Below, one piece after another: positions 17,771 through 27,703 of a stretch of DNA of 64,000 bases. Location of the stretch: positions 806,001 through 870,000 of the forward strand of contig NZ_CP071130.1 in assembly GCF_017220215.1 (NCBI RefSeq). The letters run 5' to 3'. The stretch's first letter is position 1, and the number at the start of each line of letters is the position of its first letter. The stretch is from Caballeronia sp. M1242 (lineage in GTDB: Bacteria > Pseudomonadota > Gammaproteobacteria > Burkholderiales > Burkholderiaceae). The notes below the pieces were generated by a model. That model ran no database searches. It had not been told where the DNA came from and saw only the letters and a program-made list of their open reading frames with translations. The translations under genes were made by a program, and so were the position numbers.

Positions 17771-17986
17771 ATGGCTGTCATCAAGATCAGGGACCTCGCC
17801 GACAGCGTCGAGCTGGACCGGCAAGCGATGGCCAGCATCGCCGGTGGCGCGCGCGAGCGCATGCGTTCGTCGTTCCGCATTCTGCATGCAAACCCGCAGC
17901 GCGTGGTCGATTACCCCGGCGTGCCCGTGAAAGACGTGCCCGTGCAGCAGCCGGGACCGTTCGTTCACAGGCTGGTATCGAAGTGA
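17771..17986 (+). CDS. Double-glycine leader peptide precursor 3
   Basis: A 71-residue protein with the same 26-residue leader format (IRDL, ELDRQAMASI, Ala-Gly-Gly). Its 45-residue core differs completely from the other two: basic, with RMRSSFRILH and a Pro/Val-rich tail VKDVPVQQPGPFVHRL. AAGGAGA lies six bases upstream of the ATG at 17771. It lies beyond the terminator that follows peptide 2 and converges with the lhr gene 10 bases away. Conserved leader with divergent core is typical of exported peptide families. No dedicated exporter is visible in the window. Confidence 0.74.
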   Translation: MAVIKIRDLADSVELDRQAMASIAGGARERMRSSFRILHANPQRVVDYPGVPVKDVPVQQPGPFVHRLVSK

Positions 17987-17996
17987 TTCAACGCGC

Positions 17997-20900
17997 TCAG
18001 TCGGGAACTGCCATCTGACGCGCGGACGACGTGCCCAACGACCGCGCGCTTCGTTTGACGAGGGCAAGACGCACGCGCTCGCGCATGGGCGCGTCGGCGT
18101 CGCCGAAAACATGCGTCTTTCCCGCGATCACCGCGCCGACCGGCACACCATCCAGATAAAGCACGCGGTTGCCCGCCAGCGCCGGCACTTTGTCGCCCGG
18201 AAGCAGCGTTCCGGCGAGGTTCAGCGGATCGACCGCGCTCAACGCGACGAATGCGCCCTCCTTTGGCCGCCTGCGCATCTCGCGCAAAAGCGGCACCGCC
18301 TCGGGCAGCGCGAACTGCTCGCCCGCGAGTCCCGCCACGAAACGCCCGCCGCGTATCTCGCCACGCGCTTCCAGCCGGTGATAGACGCGCAGCAGCTCCC
18401 GCCACGGCGGCAGCCATTGCGCCTCGCGTTCGAGCAGCCGCCAGAACACGACGCCGTAGCGCCGAAGCAAGGTAAGCGCGACGTGCTCGGCATCGCCGCC
18501 GTCATGATCGGGGCTCGCGCGATGCAGCAGCGCCCAGCGGCCTGCATCGTCCATTCCGCCGATGAAAAGCCCGCCGCCCGGTCTGCGCGTGCGCCGCGAG
18601 ATCGCGTTGCGCTTGGCGGCGGGCGCGAGCAACGCGCGCAGGCCCGCGAAGCTGTCGGCGTTTACGAGACCGAGCGCGACGAGTTCGCCGAGCGCGTCCT
18701 CCAGTTCGGTGCGCAGCATGCGCGTGTCGGCGAGCAGTTCGTCGAAGAACATCGCGCCGTGCGCCGACAGTGCATCGAAAACGCGCTCGGCACGCGACGA
18801 CAGCGCGGGCGCTTCGTCCGGGCGCATCAGCGCGTTCCACGCCGCGAGCGCGCGTCGCGGCAGCAGCACGATCGGCGTGCCGCGCACGGGACCACCCGCA
18901 GCGCGCATGCGTCCCGCCGGACGCGACCACGTGATCTTGCCCGCGCGGCAAATCTCGTCGAGCCACATGCCGGAATAATCCGCGATGCGCGCGGGCAGAA
19001 TCTCGTCCTCCCACGCGACGGCGGGCGCCTCGAAGCCTTCGAGCTGTTCGAGCACGGCGAGCAACGCGTCGCGACCCTCGCCACGCGCATCGGGCGCGAC
19101 GCGCTGCCACTCGAACAGGAAGCGCATGAAGTCTTGCCGCTCGACCGGCTCGATCTCGCGACGCAGCCGCCGCACCGTATAGCGATGAATGCGCGCGAGC
19201 AGATGGCGCTCGCACCACTGTTCATCGACGCCGGATGTGCCCGATGCATTCGGCATGAAATGGCCGCGCATCACATAGCCTTCCGATTCGAGGCGCGTTA
19301 ACGCGACCGCGACGGACGATGCCGGCAGCGCCAGCGGCCGCGCGATCTCCGCCAAGGTCAGCGGGCCGAAGTCTGACAGCCGCGCGCGCACGATTTCCAC
19401 GAGCGCGTCGTCGGCGGTCCACACCGCGTCGAAGCCGGGCGGCGGCGTGAGGCGCGGGTGCATCGGCGCGCGTTCATAGACGGCGCGCAGCAGCGAGAGT
19501 CGCTCGACGGGCGTCCACAAGCCGTCGTGCTCGGCAATCTGCAGGCGCGTCGCGCGGCCGGCGCGGGCCAGCGCGTCGAGCCATGCAGGCCAGCCGTCGC
19601 TCGCGGCGGCTTCGGCGTCCGTCACCGCGGCGAGACTCGTCAGCGCCTCGTGCATTTCGTCGGCGCTCGTCACGGTGGGCCACGCTTCTGCCCGCACGCT
19701 CGCGATGGCGTCGGCATCGAGCGCGCCGAGATCGTCCGTCGAGTGCGGATCGGTCCAGCGACGCGCGAGCACGGCCTGCGTGCGGCGTTCTTCGAGCGGG
19801 GCGTCGTCGAGGAAGGCATACGGCCGCGCCGACAGAATCTCGGCGGCGAGCGGCGATGGCGCAGGCAAGTCGCGCGTGACGAGCCGCACGTCGCCCGCCT
19901 CGATGCGCCGCAGGAGCGCGAGCCACGCGTCGCTGTCCATTGCATCGTGCATACAATCGTCGATGGTCTGCTGGACGAGCGGATGCGCCGGCACGTCGCG
20001 CTCGCCGACGACGTTTTCCGCGCACGCGACCTGGTCCGGAAACACGGCCGCGAGCAGATCCTCGCTCTTCATCCGCTGCAATTGCGGCGCGACCTTGCGC
20101 CCGCCCGCGTAACGCGGCAGCGCGAGCGCGTTGGTCGCGTTCCACCGCCAGCGCACGCCGAAAAGCGGCGCGTCGAGCAGCGCCTGAATCAGCACATGCT
20201 CGGCGGTGGCCGATTTCAGATAGCGCCACACGTCGTCGAGCATGAAGCTATGGCTACCGGTCAGCGACAGCACGATCGCGTCCTCGGTCGCCGCCGCCTG
20301 TAGCTCGAAATTGAACGTGCGGCAGAACCGCTTGCGCAGGGCGAGTCCCCACGCGCGATTCACGCGGCTGCCGAATGGCGCGTGAATGACGAGTTGCGTG
20401 CCACCGGATTCGTCGAAGAACCGCTCCATGACGAGCGTGTCCTGCGTCGGCAGAACGGAAAGCGCCGCGCGCGAGCGGGCCAGATACTCGACGATTTGCC
20501 GCGCCGCTTCCGTGCCGATGCCCGTTTCGTCGGCAAGCCAGCGGACCGTGGTATCGACGCGCGTTTCGGCATCTTGCATCTTGCATGCAGCATTAGGCAT
20601 GCAAGATTCGGCGCGCGCGCTGTCGCCCGATGCGAGGCGCGCATCGATGTCCGCGCGCAATCGCGAGATCGCGAACGAAAGCTCATCGCTGCGGCCCGGC
20701 GCTTCACCGAGCCAGAACGGAATGTTCGGCGGCTGGCCGTTCGCGTTCTCGACGCGCACGCGCCCGCCTTCCACGCGCAAGATGCGGTACGACGTATTCC
20801 CGAGCTGGAAGATGTCGCCGGCAAGGCTCTCGACGGCGAAGTCCTCGTTGACCGTGCCGACCTGCAAGCCTTGCGGCTCGAGCAACACGGCGAAATCCGC

Positions 20901-22430
20901 GTTATCGGGAATCGCCCCGCCCGACGTCACGGCCGTGAGCTTGCCGCCGCGCCGGGCGCGCAGCGTGCGGCTGACCGCATCGCGGTGCACGTAAGCGGCG
21001 CGCACGCCTTGGCGCCCCGTGTAGCCTTCGGCCAGCGTGCGCAGCACGGCGTCGTAGCGCGAGCGGTCCAGCGTCGCGTACGGATACGCCCGGCGGATAC
21101 GCTCGAAGAGCGCATCCTCGCCCCACTCGCGGCACGCCACCTCGGCGGTGATCTGCTGCGCGAGCACGTCGAGCGGCGCGCGCGGAACCGTGAGGGCGTC
21201 GAGCTCGCCGCGCCGCACGCAGTCGACGAGCGCGGCGCATTCGATGAGGTCATCGCGCGAAGTCGGAAAAAGCCGTCCTTTCGGCACGCCGCCGACATGG
21301 TGCCCCGAACGCCCGACGCGCTGCAGAAATGCGCCGATGGAGCCGGGCGAACCGATTTGGCATACAAGATCCACATCGCCGATGTCGATGCCCAGTTCCA
21401 GCGAAGCGGTGGCGATCAGCACGCGCAATTCGCCGCGCTTCAGACGCTGTTCCGCGTCGAGCCGATGCTCCCGCGCAAGGCTTCCGTGATGCGCCGCGAC
21501 GGCCTCCTTGCCGAGCCGGTCCGTCAGATGCCGCGCCGCGCGCTCGGCCATGCGCCGCGTATTCACGAAGACGAGCGTCGTGCGATGCTGCGCGGACAAC
21601 TCCGCGAGCCGGTCGTAGACGCGCTCCCACATGTCGTTGGACATGATCGCTTCGAGCGGCATCGGCGGAAGTTCGAGCGCGAGATCGCGTGCGCGCGCGT
21701 GCCCCACGTCGACGATGTCGCAGGAACGGCCTTCCCCCGCGAGAAACTTCGCGACGAGCTCGATAGGCTTCTGAGTCGCCGAGAGCCCGACGCGCACGGA
21801 CGGCGCCGCGCCGCGCTCCTCGCACAGCGCGTCGAGCCGCTCCAGGCTCAGGCTCAGGTGCGATCCGCGCTTGCCGCCCGCCACGGCGTGTATTTCGTCG
21901 ACAATCACGGTGCGCGTGGTCGACAACATGCCGCGGCCGGAGTCGGACGAAAGCAGCACGTAGAGCGATTCCGGCGTCGTCACGAGAATATGCGGCGGTC
22001 GCTTCTTCACCGCGTTGCGCTCCTGCTGCGTGGTGTCGCCGGTCCGCACGGCGGCGCGAATCTCCGGCGCGGCCGCGCCCATCTCCCGCAACTCGCGCGC
22101 AATGCCCGCAAGCGGCTCTTCGAGGTTCACCCGGATGTCGTTCGACAGAGCCTTAAGCGGCGAGACATAGACGACGCGCGTTTCGTCGGGCAAAACGCCG
22201 CCGCCCGCGATGCCGTCGCGCACGAGCTCATCGAGCGCGGCGAGAAAGGCGGTGAGCGTCTTGCCCGAACCAGTGGGCGCTGCGACGAGCGTGGAGCGGC
22301 GGGCATGAATGAGCGGCCACGCGCGCGCCTGCGCGGCGGTCGGCGCTGCGAAGTGCGCGCGGAACCAGTTGACGACAGCGGGATGAAAGCCCGCGAGAGC
22401 GTCGCCGGGCGATGTGAAGTCGGCGGTCAT
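17997..22430 (-). CDS. lhr: Lhr-type ATP-dependent DNA helicase
   Basis: A 1477-residue superfamily 2 helicase of the bacterial Lhr family, acting in DNA repair. Walker A APTGSGKT is at residues 51-58, motif Ia PLKALSND at about 91-98, DEIH box at 178-181 and motif [11 protein letters not shown]. The second RecA domain carries the QRVGRSGHH arginine-finger motif. The usual winged-helix, Lhr-core and long C-terminal extension follow (about 600 more residues), as in full-length Lhr. Start ATG 22430; a GTG two codons earlier is an alternative and neither has a clear binding site. Around 20572-20613 a palindromic GCATGC repeat lies in frame and adds a Cys/Met/Asn-rich insert near residues 605-620. 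Confidence 0.93.
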   Translation of the reverse strand: MTADFTSPGDALAGFHPAVVNWFRAHFAAPTAAQARAWPLIHARRSTLVAAPTGSGKTLTAFLAALDELVRDGIAGGGVLPDETRVVYVSPLKALSNDIRVNLEEPLAGIARELREMGAAAPEIRAAVRTGDTTQQERNAVKKRPPHILVTTPESLYVLLSSDSGRGMLSTTRTVIVDEIHAVAGGKRGSHLSLSLERLDALCEERGAAPSVRVGLSATQKPIELVAKFLAGEGRSCDIVDVGHARARDLALELPPMPLEAIMSNDMWERVYDRLAELSAQHRTTLVFVNTRRMAERAARHLTDRLGKEAVAAHHGSLAREHRLDAEQRLKRGELRVLIATASLELGIDIGDVDLVCQIGSPGSIGAFLQRVGRSGHHVGGVPKGRLFPTSRDDLIECAALVDCVRRGELDALTVPRAPLDVLAQQITAEVACREWGEDALFERIRRAYPYATLDRSRYDAVLRTLAEGYTGRQGVRAAYVHRDAVSRTLRARRGGKLTAVTSGGAIPDNADFAVLLEPQGLQVGTVNEDFAVESLAGDIFQLGNTSYRILRVEGGRVRVENANGQPPNIPFWLGEAPGRSDELSFAISRLRADIDARLASGDSARAESCMPNAACKMQDAETRVDTTVRWLADETGIGTEAARQIVEYLARSRAALSVLPTQDTLVMERFFDESGGTQLVIHAPFGSRVNRAWGLALRKRFCRTFNFELQAAATEDAIVLSLTGSHSFMLDDVWRYLKSATAEHVLIQALLDAPLFGVRWRWNATNALALPRYAGGRKVAPQLQRMKSEDLLAAVFPDQVACAENVVGERDVPAHPLVQQTIDDCMHDAMDSDAWLALLRRIEAGDVRLVTRDLPAPSPLAAEILSARPYAFLDDAPLEERRTQAVLARRWTDPHSTDDLGALDADAIASVRAEAWPTVTSADEMHEALTSLAAVTDAEAAASDGWPAWLDALARAGRATRLQIAEHDGLWTPVERLSLLRAVYERAPMHPRLTPPPGFDAVWTADDALVEIVRARLSDFGPLTLAEIARPLALPASSVAVALTRLESEGYVMRGHFMPNASGTSGVDEQWCERHLLARIHRYTVRRLRREIEPVERQDFMRFLFEWQRVAPDARGEGRDALLAVLEQLEGFEAPAVAWEDEILPARIADYSGMWLDEICRAGKITWSRPAGRMRAAGGPVRGTPIVLLPRRALAAWNALMRPDEAPALSSRAERVFDALSAHGAMFFDELLADTRMLRTELEDALGELVALGLVNADSFAGLRALLAPAAKRNAISRRTRRPGGGLFIGGMDDAGRWALLHRASPDHDGGDAEHVALTLLRRYGVVFWRLLEREAQWLPPWRELLRVYHRLEARGEIRGGRFVAGLAGEQFALPEAVPLLREMRRRPKEGAFVALSAVDPLNLAGTLLPGDKVPALAGNRVLYLDGVPVGAVIAGKTHVFGDADAPMRERVRLALVKRSARSLGTSSARQMAVPD
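20572..20613. repeat. GCATGC palindromic repeat inside lhr
   Basis: The inverted repeat TCTTGCATGC / GCATGCAAGA surrounds AGCATTAG. It shares TGCATGCAGCAT with the intergenic palindrome at 27623-27651. It is read through in frame by lhr, giving a Cys/Met/Asn-rich segment that does not resemble the flanking helicase sequence. Confidence 0.55.
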
Positions 22431-22459
22431 CGACACATTCTAGGGGTGGTTGCGAAACC

Positions 22460-22480
22460 GCGTTTTGCATTCTGCATGCC
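22460..22480 (-). repeat. Partial GCATGC repeat upstream of lhr
   Basis: On the minus strand GCATGCAGAATGCAAAACGC matches 18 of 20 bases of GCATGCACGATGCAAAACGC at 27638-27657. It lies in the 150-base divergent gap between lhr and the glycosyltransferase gene. Confidence 0.5.
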
Positions 22481-22579
22481 GTTTTCGGACAGATCCCAAT
22501 CGACCGGGCGTTGATTGCGGCCATCCTACGGCCGTCCCGGCGCGCCTTCCGCCGCTTCTGCCATTTGCATACCGCATTC

Positions 22580-23875
22580 ATGATCGTCATCACCCTGCTT
22601 TTCGACCACGCGCCCGGCGCGCTCGCCAATCATCGCCGGTATGCTCGCACGCACGGTTACCGGCATGTGGAGATCGACCTGTCCGAACTGTCCAGCAGCA
22701 GCGCGCATGTGCTGTGGATGTTCAAGTATGAAACGCTGCTGCAATGGCTCAACAAAGCCGAACCCGGCGCAATCATCATGCTGTTGACGCAGAACGCCGC
22801 GATCATCGGCGCCATGCCCTTGCCCGAGTTACTCGAAGGCCGCGACTGGCTTCTTACCTGCGAGGACTCGCCGCATCCGCAGACCGATATTCAGGTTTGG
22901 CGCAACACCGAAGACGTTCGCCGTAAGCTGTATAAGCTGGTGACGCATTGCCGGTTCAGCGTCGAGCTTCCCGCGAAAGAAGGCATGCTGCTGTGTGATT
23001 TCGATGCGCTTCCTTTTCCCACCATCATCGGCGGGGTTCATGCGTCCCTGCCCGCTGCGGTCGCGCTCGAAAGCGTGTGGGCGAAGTGGCCCGCTTTCTC
23101 CGTATGCATCCGCGAAGAGCCGCAGCATCGGCGGTTTCGCACGGCGCTGTTCGCGCATATCAACGCATGCACGGCGCGGGGCTCGCCGTTCCTGTCCTTC
23201 TTCGGCGCAGACACGGACCAAACGTGCGCACAAAGCGTTTATCAGCCCGGCCAGCCCATCGCCGTGGTCACGCTCTATACGCCGAATGTCGCTCGCTACG
23301 GGCGCATTGCAGAGGCCAATTTCAGGCGCTATTGCGCGCGCCATGGCTATACGCTGTATGTTCACCGCGAGATCCCGGCGCATCTGAACGACAGCAAGAC
23401 AGCGGGCAACTGGCTCAAGCCCGCTCTCTTGCGCGAATATCTGCCGCATCACGAATGGGTCTTCTGGGTCGATGCCGACGTGCTCTTCAACGACATGAAT
23501 CGCACGCTGGAATCCATCATGCAGGGACAGGATGCGCTATTCGCCCGCGATGTCGGCACCTGGACGTTCAACTCCGGCATCATGGGCTTTCGCCGCACGC
23601 AAGCCAACTACGACGCGTTCCATCACATTCTGCACGAGTGCTCGCAACTCGACGACAAATCGAGTGTCTATGCGAATAAGGGCGATCAGTACTTCTTCAT
23701 TCGCGAATACGAACGGCATGCGGACTTCGACGCGACGCGCATCGCGTCCTTCATCGAGTGGAACACGCCGTGGATCTACCGGCGTCCCGACAGCTTCATG
23801 GTGCATTACATCGGCGTATGGGAAGACAATAAAGCCTTGCTGATGGATTACGATCTCGCGCAGTCCGCCGTGTAA
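22580..23875 (+). CDS. GT34-like glycosyltransferase (GMA12/MNN10 family)
   Basis: A 431-residue cytoplasmic protein. The C-terminal half (about residues 225-425) matches the galactosyl/mannosyltransferase GMA12/MNN10 family: a metal-binding DxD in WVFWVDADVLF, then FNSGIMGFRR and the downstream DQYFF and HYIGVWEDN segments. The N-terminal 200 residues are of unknown fold and may bind acceptor or partner. There is no signal peptide. It should transfer a hexose from a nucleotide sugar to an unidentified acceptor. Start 22580 lacks a clear binding site, so the N-terminus is less certain. It is not in an operon with other polysaccharide genes. Confidence 0.82.
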   Translation: MIVITLLFDHAPGALANHRRYARTHGYRHVEIDLSELSSSSAHVLWMFKYETLLQWLNKAEPGAIIMLLTQNAAIIGAMPLPELLEGRDWLLTCEDSPHPQTDIQVWRNTEDVRRKLYKLVTHCRFSVELPAKEGMLLCDFDALPFPTIIGGVHASLPAAVALESVWAKWPAFSVCIREEPQHRRFRTALFAHINACTARGSPFLSFFGADTDQTCAQSVYQPGQPIAVVTLYTPNVARYGRIAEANFRRYCARHGYTLYVHREIPAHLNDSKTAGNWLKPALLREYLPHHEWVFWVDADVLFNDMNRTLESIMQGQDALFARDVGTWTFNSGIMGFRRTQANYDAFHHILHECSQLDDKSSVYANKGDQYFFIREYERHADFDATRIASFIEWNTPWIYRRPDSFMVHYIGVWEDNKALLMDYDLAQSAV

Positions 23876-23959
23876 TGAGCCGCGCCTGAGCTTTGTCAAA
23901 ACTTCGTCGCGAGAACACAAGTATGATGTTGCGCGACGCTTCCATATTCTTCTCGCTTC

Positions 23960-23988
23960 TCAGGGGCGCGCGCTCGATACGCCCCTGA
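23960..23988. repeat. Inverted repeat upstream of phosphoketolase gene
   Basis: TCAGGGGCG and CGCCCCTGA form a perfect 9-bp stem with an 11-base loop, 85 bases after the glycosyltransferase stop and 100 bases before xfp. There is no T-tract, so it could be a weak terminator, a regulator site or a leader structure. Confidence 0.4.
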
Positions 23989-24088
23989 AATTCACTGCGA
24001 TCCATCACACGACTCCGACCTAGCCGAATCACTCGCATCAAGCCGCAAGCCGACGCTCGACCCGAACTTTCACCGCAAGGAGAAGCAA

Positions 24089-26485
24089 TTGAACGACGTC
24101 CAAGGCAAGACCGCGACGCACACCCCTCTCGCTCCCGACGTGCTGCGTAATATCGACGCCTATTGGCGCGCCTGCAATTACCTCTCGGTCGGCATGATCT
24201 ACCTGCGCGCCAATCCGTTGCTGCGCGAGCCGCTCAAGCCCGAACATATCAAGCGACGTCTGCTCGGCCATTGGGGCTCCGACCCTGGGCAGTCGTTCGT
24301 GTGGGTGCATCTGAACCGCCTCATCAAGCGCGACGATCTCAACGTCATGTTCGTCTCCGGACCCGGCCACGGCGCGCCCGCGACGCTCGCGAACTCGTAT
24401 CTCGAAGGACATTACTCGGAGATCTATCCGGACCGAAGCCCTGACGAGCGCGGCATGTTGCGGCTCTTTCGCGCGTTCTCGTCGCCGGGCGGCATCGGCT
24501 CGCATTGCACGCCGGAAACGCCGGGTTCCATTCACGAAGGCGGCGAACTCGGCTACAGCCTGTCGCATTCTTTCGGCGCGGCCTTCGACAATCCCGACCT
24601 AATCGTTGCGACGATGGTAGGCGATGGCGAAGCGGAGACCGGCCCGCTCGCGACCTCGTGGCATTCGAACAAGTTTCTCAATCCCGCGACCGATGGCGCG
24701 GTGTTGCCGATCCTTCATTTGAACGGCTATAAGATCGCCAATCCGACCATCCTCGCGCGCATACCGCACGACGAACTCGAAGCATTGTTCACGGGCTATG
24801 GCTACGCGCCGTATTTCGTCGAAGGCGATGAGCCTGAGACGATGCATCAGTTGATGGCCGCGACGCTGGAACGCTGCATCGGCGACATTCGCGCGATACA
24901 GCAGCGCGCTCGCGAGAACCCTGCCGATGTGACGCGTCCCCGCTGGCCGATGATCGTGCTGCGCTCGCCGAAAGGCTGGACAGGTCCGAAGGAAGTGAAT
25001 GGTCACAAGGTCGAAGGCTTCTGGCGTTCGCATCAGGTGCCCGTGCTGGATCCGGCGACGAACTACAAGAGTCTTGCTGTACTCGAAGACTGGATGCGAA
25101 GCTACAAGCCGGAAGAACTCTTCGATGAAGACGGACGCCTCGTCGAAAGCCTGCGTGAACTGGCTCCCGTGGGCGGCCGGCGTATCAGCGCAAATCCGCA
25201 CGCAAACGGCGGCTTGCTGCGCCAAGCGCTCGATATGCCGGATATCCGCGATTACGCCTTCAAAGTCGAGAGCGCGGCGAGCGTCTATCATTCGCCGACG
25301 ATGGTCCTCGCAACCTTTCTGCGCGATGTGATTCGTCGCAACATGCAGAGTTTCCGTCTTTTCGGCCCGGACGAAACGGCAAGCAACAAGCTCGACGGCG
25401 TGTATGAAGCATCGGGCAAACGCTGGCTCGCGCAAATAAAGCCCGAAGACGCCGACGGCAGCGCGCTCGCAACAGATGGCCGCGTGATGGAGATGCTTTC
25501 CGAGCACACGCTCGAAGGCTGGTTCGAAGGCTACGTATTGACGGGGCGTCACGGCCTCTTCGCGACGTACGAAGCGTTCGTGCATGTTATCGATTCGATG
25601 TTCAATCAGCACGCGAAATGGCTGGAAAAAGCGAAGAAGGAGCTCTCGTGGCGCGCGCCTGTGCCGTCCATCAATCTGCTCATCACGTCGCTTGTCTGGC
25701 GTCAGGACCATAACGGCTTCACGCATCAAGACCCGGGCTTTCTCGACGTCGTCACCAACAAGAGCCCGGAGGTCGTGCGTATCTATCTGCCGCCGGATGC
25801 GAACTGCCTCCTGAGCGTGGCGGATCATTGCCTGCGCTCGCACGACTATGTGAACGTGATCGTCGCGGACAAGCAACCGCACTTGCAGTACCTCAACATG
25901 CAGGACGCGATGGTGCATTGCGCGAAAGGCATCGGCATATGGAACTGGGCATCGACCGATCAGAATCACGAACCGGATGTGGTCATTGCATCGGCAGGCG
26001 ATATCGCGACCATGGAAGCGCTTGCCGCCGTCGAGATTCTCAAGACGCAATGCCCTGACCTGAAGATCCGCTTCGTCAATGTGGTGGATCTGTTCAGACT
26101 GATGCCCGACACCGATCATCCGCACGGCTTGTCGAATCGCGATTTCGATTCGCTTTTTACGCGCGACAAGCCCGTGATCTTCAACTTCCATTCGTATGCG
26201 TCGCTCGTGCACAAGCTCACGTACAACCGCACGAATCACGACAACATGCACGTGCACGGGTACCGCGAACGCGGCAACATCAATACGCCGTTCGAACTCG
26301 CCATCATTAACGGCGTCGATCGCTACAGCCTCGCTATCGATGTGATCGACCGCGTGCCGGGTCTTTCGAGCACGGCGGCGCATACGAAGGAAATGCTCAA
26401 GAATCAGATCATTGAGAGCATTCGCTATGCGCACGAGGAAGGCATCGATCGGGACGAGATCCGCGAATGGACGTGGAAGGGTTGA
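24089..26485 (+). CDS. xfp: Xylulose-5-phosphate/fructose-6-phosphate phosphoketolase
   Basis: A 798-residue thiamine-diphosphate enzyme that splits xylulose 5-phosphate (and often fructose 6-phosphate) with phosphate to acetyl phosphate and a triose or tetrose phosphate. Visible signs are GPGHGAPA, the TPP-binding [15 protein letters not shown] segment with its Asn-bearing continuation, and the C-terminal phosphoketolase domain ending IREWTWKG. Full family length. The start is TTG at 24089, seven bases after AAGGAG; no ATG precedes the conserved N-terminus. Its stop is 4 bases from ackA, so acetyl phosphate is passed directly to acetate kinase, yielding ATP. This shunt bypasses decarboxylation in glycolysis. 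Confidence 0.96.
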   Translation: MNDVQGKTATHTPLAPDVLRNIDAYWRACNYLSVGMIYLRANPLLREPLKPEHIKRRLLGHWGSDPGQSFVWVHLNRLIKRDDLNVMFVSGPGHGAPATLANSYLEGHYSEIYPDRSPDERGMLRLFRAFSSPGGIGSHCTPETPGSIHEGGELGYSLSHSFGAAFDNPDLIVATMVGDGEAETGPLATSWHSNKFLNPATDGAVLPILHLNGYKIANPTILARIPHDELEALFTGYGYAPYFVEGDEPETMHQLMAATLERCIGDIRAIQQRARENPADVTRPRWPMIVLRSPKGWTGPKEVNGHKVEGFWRSHQVPVLDPATNYKSLAVLEDWMRSYKPEELFDEDGRLVESLRELAPVGGRRISANPHANGGLLRQALDMPDIRDYAFKVESAASVYHSPTMVLATFLRDVIRRNMQSFRLFGPDETASNKLDGVYEASGKRWLAQIKPEDADGSALATDGRVMEMLSEHTLEGWFEGYVLTGRHGLFATYEAFVHVIDSMFNQHAKWLEKAKKELSWRAPVPSINLLITSLVWRQDHNGFTHQDPGFLDVVTNKSPEVVRIYLPPDANCLLSVADHCLRSHDYVNVIVADKQPHLQYLNMQDAMVHCAKGIGIWNWASTDQNHEPDVVIASAGDIATMEALAAVEILKTQCPDLKIRFVNVVDLFRLMPDTDHPHGLSNRDFDSLFTRDKPVIFNFHSYASLVHKLTYNRTNHDNMHVHGYRERGNINTPFELAIINGVDRYSLAIDVIDRVPGLSSTAAHTKEMLKNQIIESIRYAHEEGIDRDEIREWTWKG

Positions 26486-26489
26486 TGCG

Positions 26490-27596
26490 ATGACACAGGG
26501 CATCGTGGTGTTGAATAGCGGTTCGTCGTCGCTGAAGTTCGGCGTGTTCGTGCCACGCGGTAACGACGAACAGGCATGGCTCACGGGCAGCGCGAAAGGC
26601 ATCGGGCGCGAGAATGGATCGCTTTCCATGCGCTCGGCGGATGGCAGCATCGATATCTCGCAGGATCATCTGATGGAGTCGCAACACGACGCATTGCAGC
26701 GCGTCGCCGATGCCCTTCGCGAGCACTTGCACGAGCCGCTTGCGGCGGTGGGGCATCGCGTCGTGCACGGCGGCCCGCGTGTGCGCGCGCATTGCGAACT
26801 GACGCCGGAAGTCAAGCAGCGCCTCAGCGAAGCGGTTGCGTTCGCGCCGCTGCATCTGCCGCAGTCGCTTGCGCTGATCGACGAAGCGCAGCGCATCTTT
26901 TCCGGCATGCCGCATTTTGCATGCTTCGATACGGTGTTCCATCGCACGATGCCGGAACGTGCGACGCGCTTCGCGTTACCGCGTGACTATGCGGAACGCG
27001 GCGTCGTGCGTTATGGATTTCACGGGCTGTCCTATGAGTACATCGTGAGCACGCTGGGCGACGCGGTGCCCTCGCGCGTCGTGATCGCTCATCTGGGGTC
27101 CGGCGCGAGTCTTTGCGCGCTGAAAAACGGCCGTTCCGTCGATACGTCGATGGGCATGACGCCGACAGGCGGCATCCCGATGGCGACGCGCAGCGGCGAT
27201 ATCGACCCGGGCGTGATGATTCATCTGCTGCGCAACGAATCGCTCGACGCCGACGCGTTGGAAGCGCTCGTCAATCGTTCGAGCGGCCTCAAGGCGCTGT
27301 CGAATTCCGACGACGACATGCAGACCCTCCTCGCCCGCCGCGATAAGGGCGATGCAGACGCGGCGCTCGCGATCGACGTGTTCTGTGACGCGATCCGAAA
27401 GACCATCGGCGCGTATGCGGCCGTGCTCGGCGGGCTCGACCTGATCGTGTTCAGCGGCGGCATTGGCGAGCACAGCGAGGCGATTCGCGCGCAGATACTC
27501 GAAGGACTGGCGTTCCTGAATGCGCCGCATCGCGTCGTGCCTACCGATGAGGAAACGCAGATCGCGCGTCATTGCCGGCGCTTGCTTGCCGGCTGA
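26490..27596 (+). CDS. ackA: Acetate kinase
   Basis: A 368-residue ASKHA-fold kinase that interconverts acetyl phosphate plus ADP with acetate plus ATP. Signature 1 is VVLNSGSSSLKF at residues 6-17. The FDTVFH motif, HLGSGASLCA phosphate loop, GMTPTGG segment and GGIGEHS near the C-terminus are all present. It starts 4 bases after the xfp stop with GGAAGGG upstream, a two-gene operon. It is slightly shorter than E. coli AckA but complete. No phosphotransacetylase is adjacent. Confidence 0.96.
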   Translation: MTQGIVVLNSGSSSLKFGVFVPRGNDEQAWLTGSAKGIGRENGSLSMRSADGSIDISQDHLMESQHDALQRVADALREHLHEPLAAVGHRVVHGGPRVRAHCELTPEVKQRLSEAVAFAPLHLPQSLALIDEAQRIFSGMPHFACFDTVFHRTMPERATRFALPRDYAERGVVRYGFHGLSYEYIVSTLGDAVPSRVVIAHLGSGASLCALKNGRSVDTSMGMTPTGGIPMATRSGDIDPGVMIHLLRNESLDADALEALVNRSSGLKALSNSDDDMQTLLARRDKGDADAALAIDVFCDAIRKTIGAYAAVLGGLDLIVFSGGIGEHSEAIRAQILEGLAFLNAPHRVVPTDEETQIARHCRRLLAG

Positions 27597-27622
27597 CTCT
27601 GTGCTGATTGCATGCTGCACGG

Positions 27623-27651
27623 TGCATCGTGCATGCAGCATGCACGATGCA
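27623..27651. repeat. 29-base GCATGC palindrome
   Basis: TGCATCGTGCATGC, one A, then its exact reverse complement. Just upstream, TGCATGCTGC (27609-27618) can pair instead with GCAGCATGCA (27635-27644). It lies between the convergent ackA and MFS genes. Related sequences occur at 20572-20613 and 22460-22480, suggesting a dispersed repeat family. Confidence 0.65.
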
Positions 27652-27683
27652 AAACGCCCGGCGGCAGCGATGCTCGCCGGGCG
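27651..27683 (-). terminator. Rho-independent terminator of the MFS gene
   Basis: The 9-bp stem CGCCCGGCG / CGCCGGGCG (27655-27663 and 27675-27683) is followed on the minus strand by TTTTGC. It starts 21 bases after the MFS stop codon. Confidence 0.7.
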
Positions 27684-27703
27684 CTCGCCGTACCGCTTAA
27701 GCC

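Noticed and set aside
20382..22514. A 710-codon plus-strand frame inside lhr
   Set aside because: Antisense to helicase motifs, Arg/Ala-rich, no recognisable domain.
24599..26650. A 683-codon minus-strand frame opposite xfp
   Set aside because: Antisense shadow of a fully conserved enzyme; composition is not protein-like.
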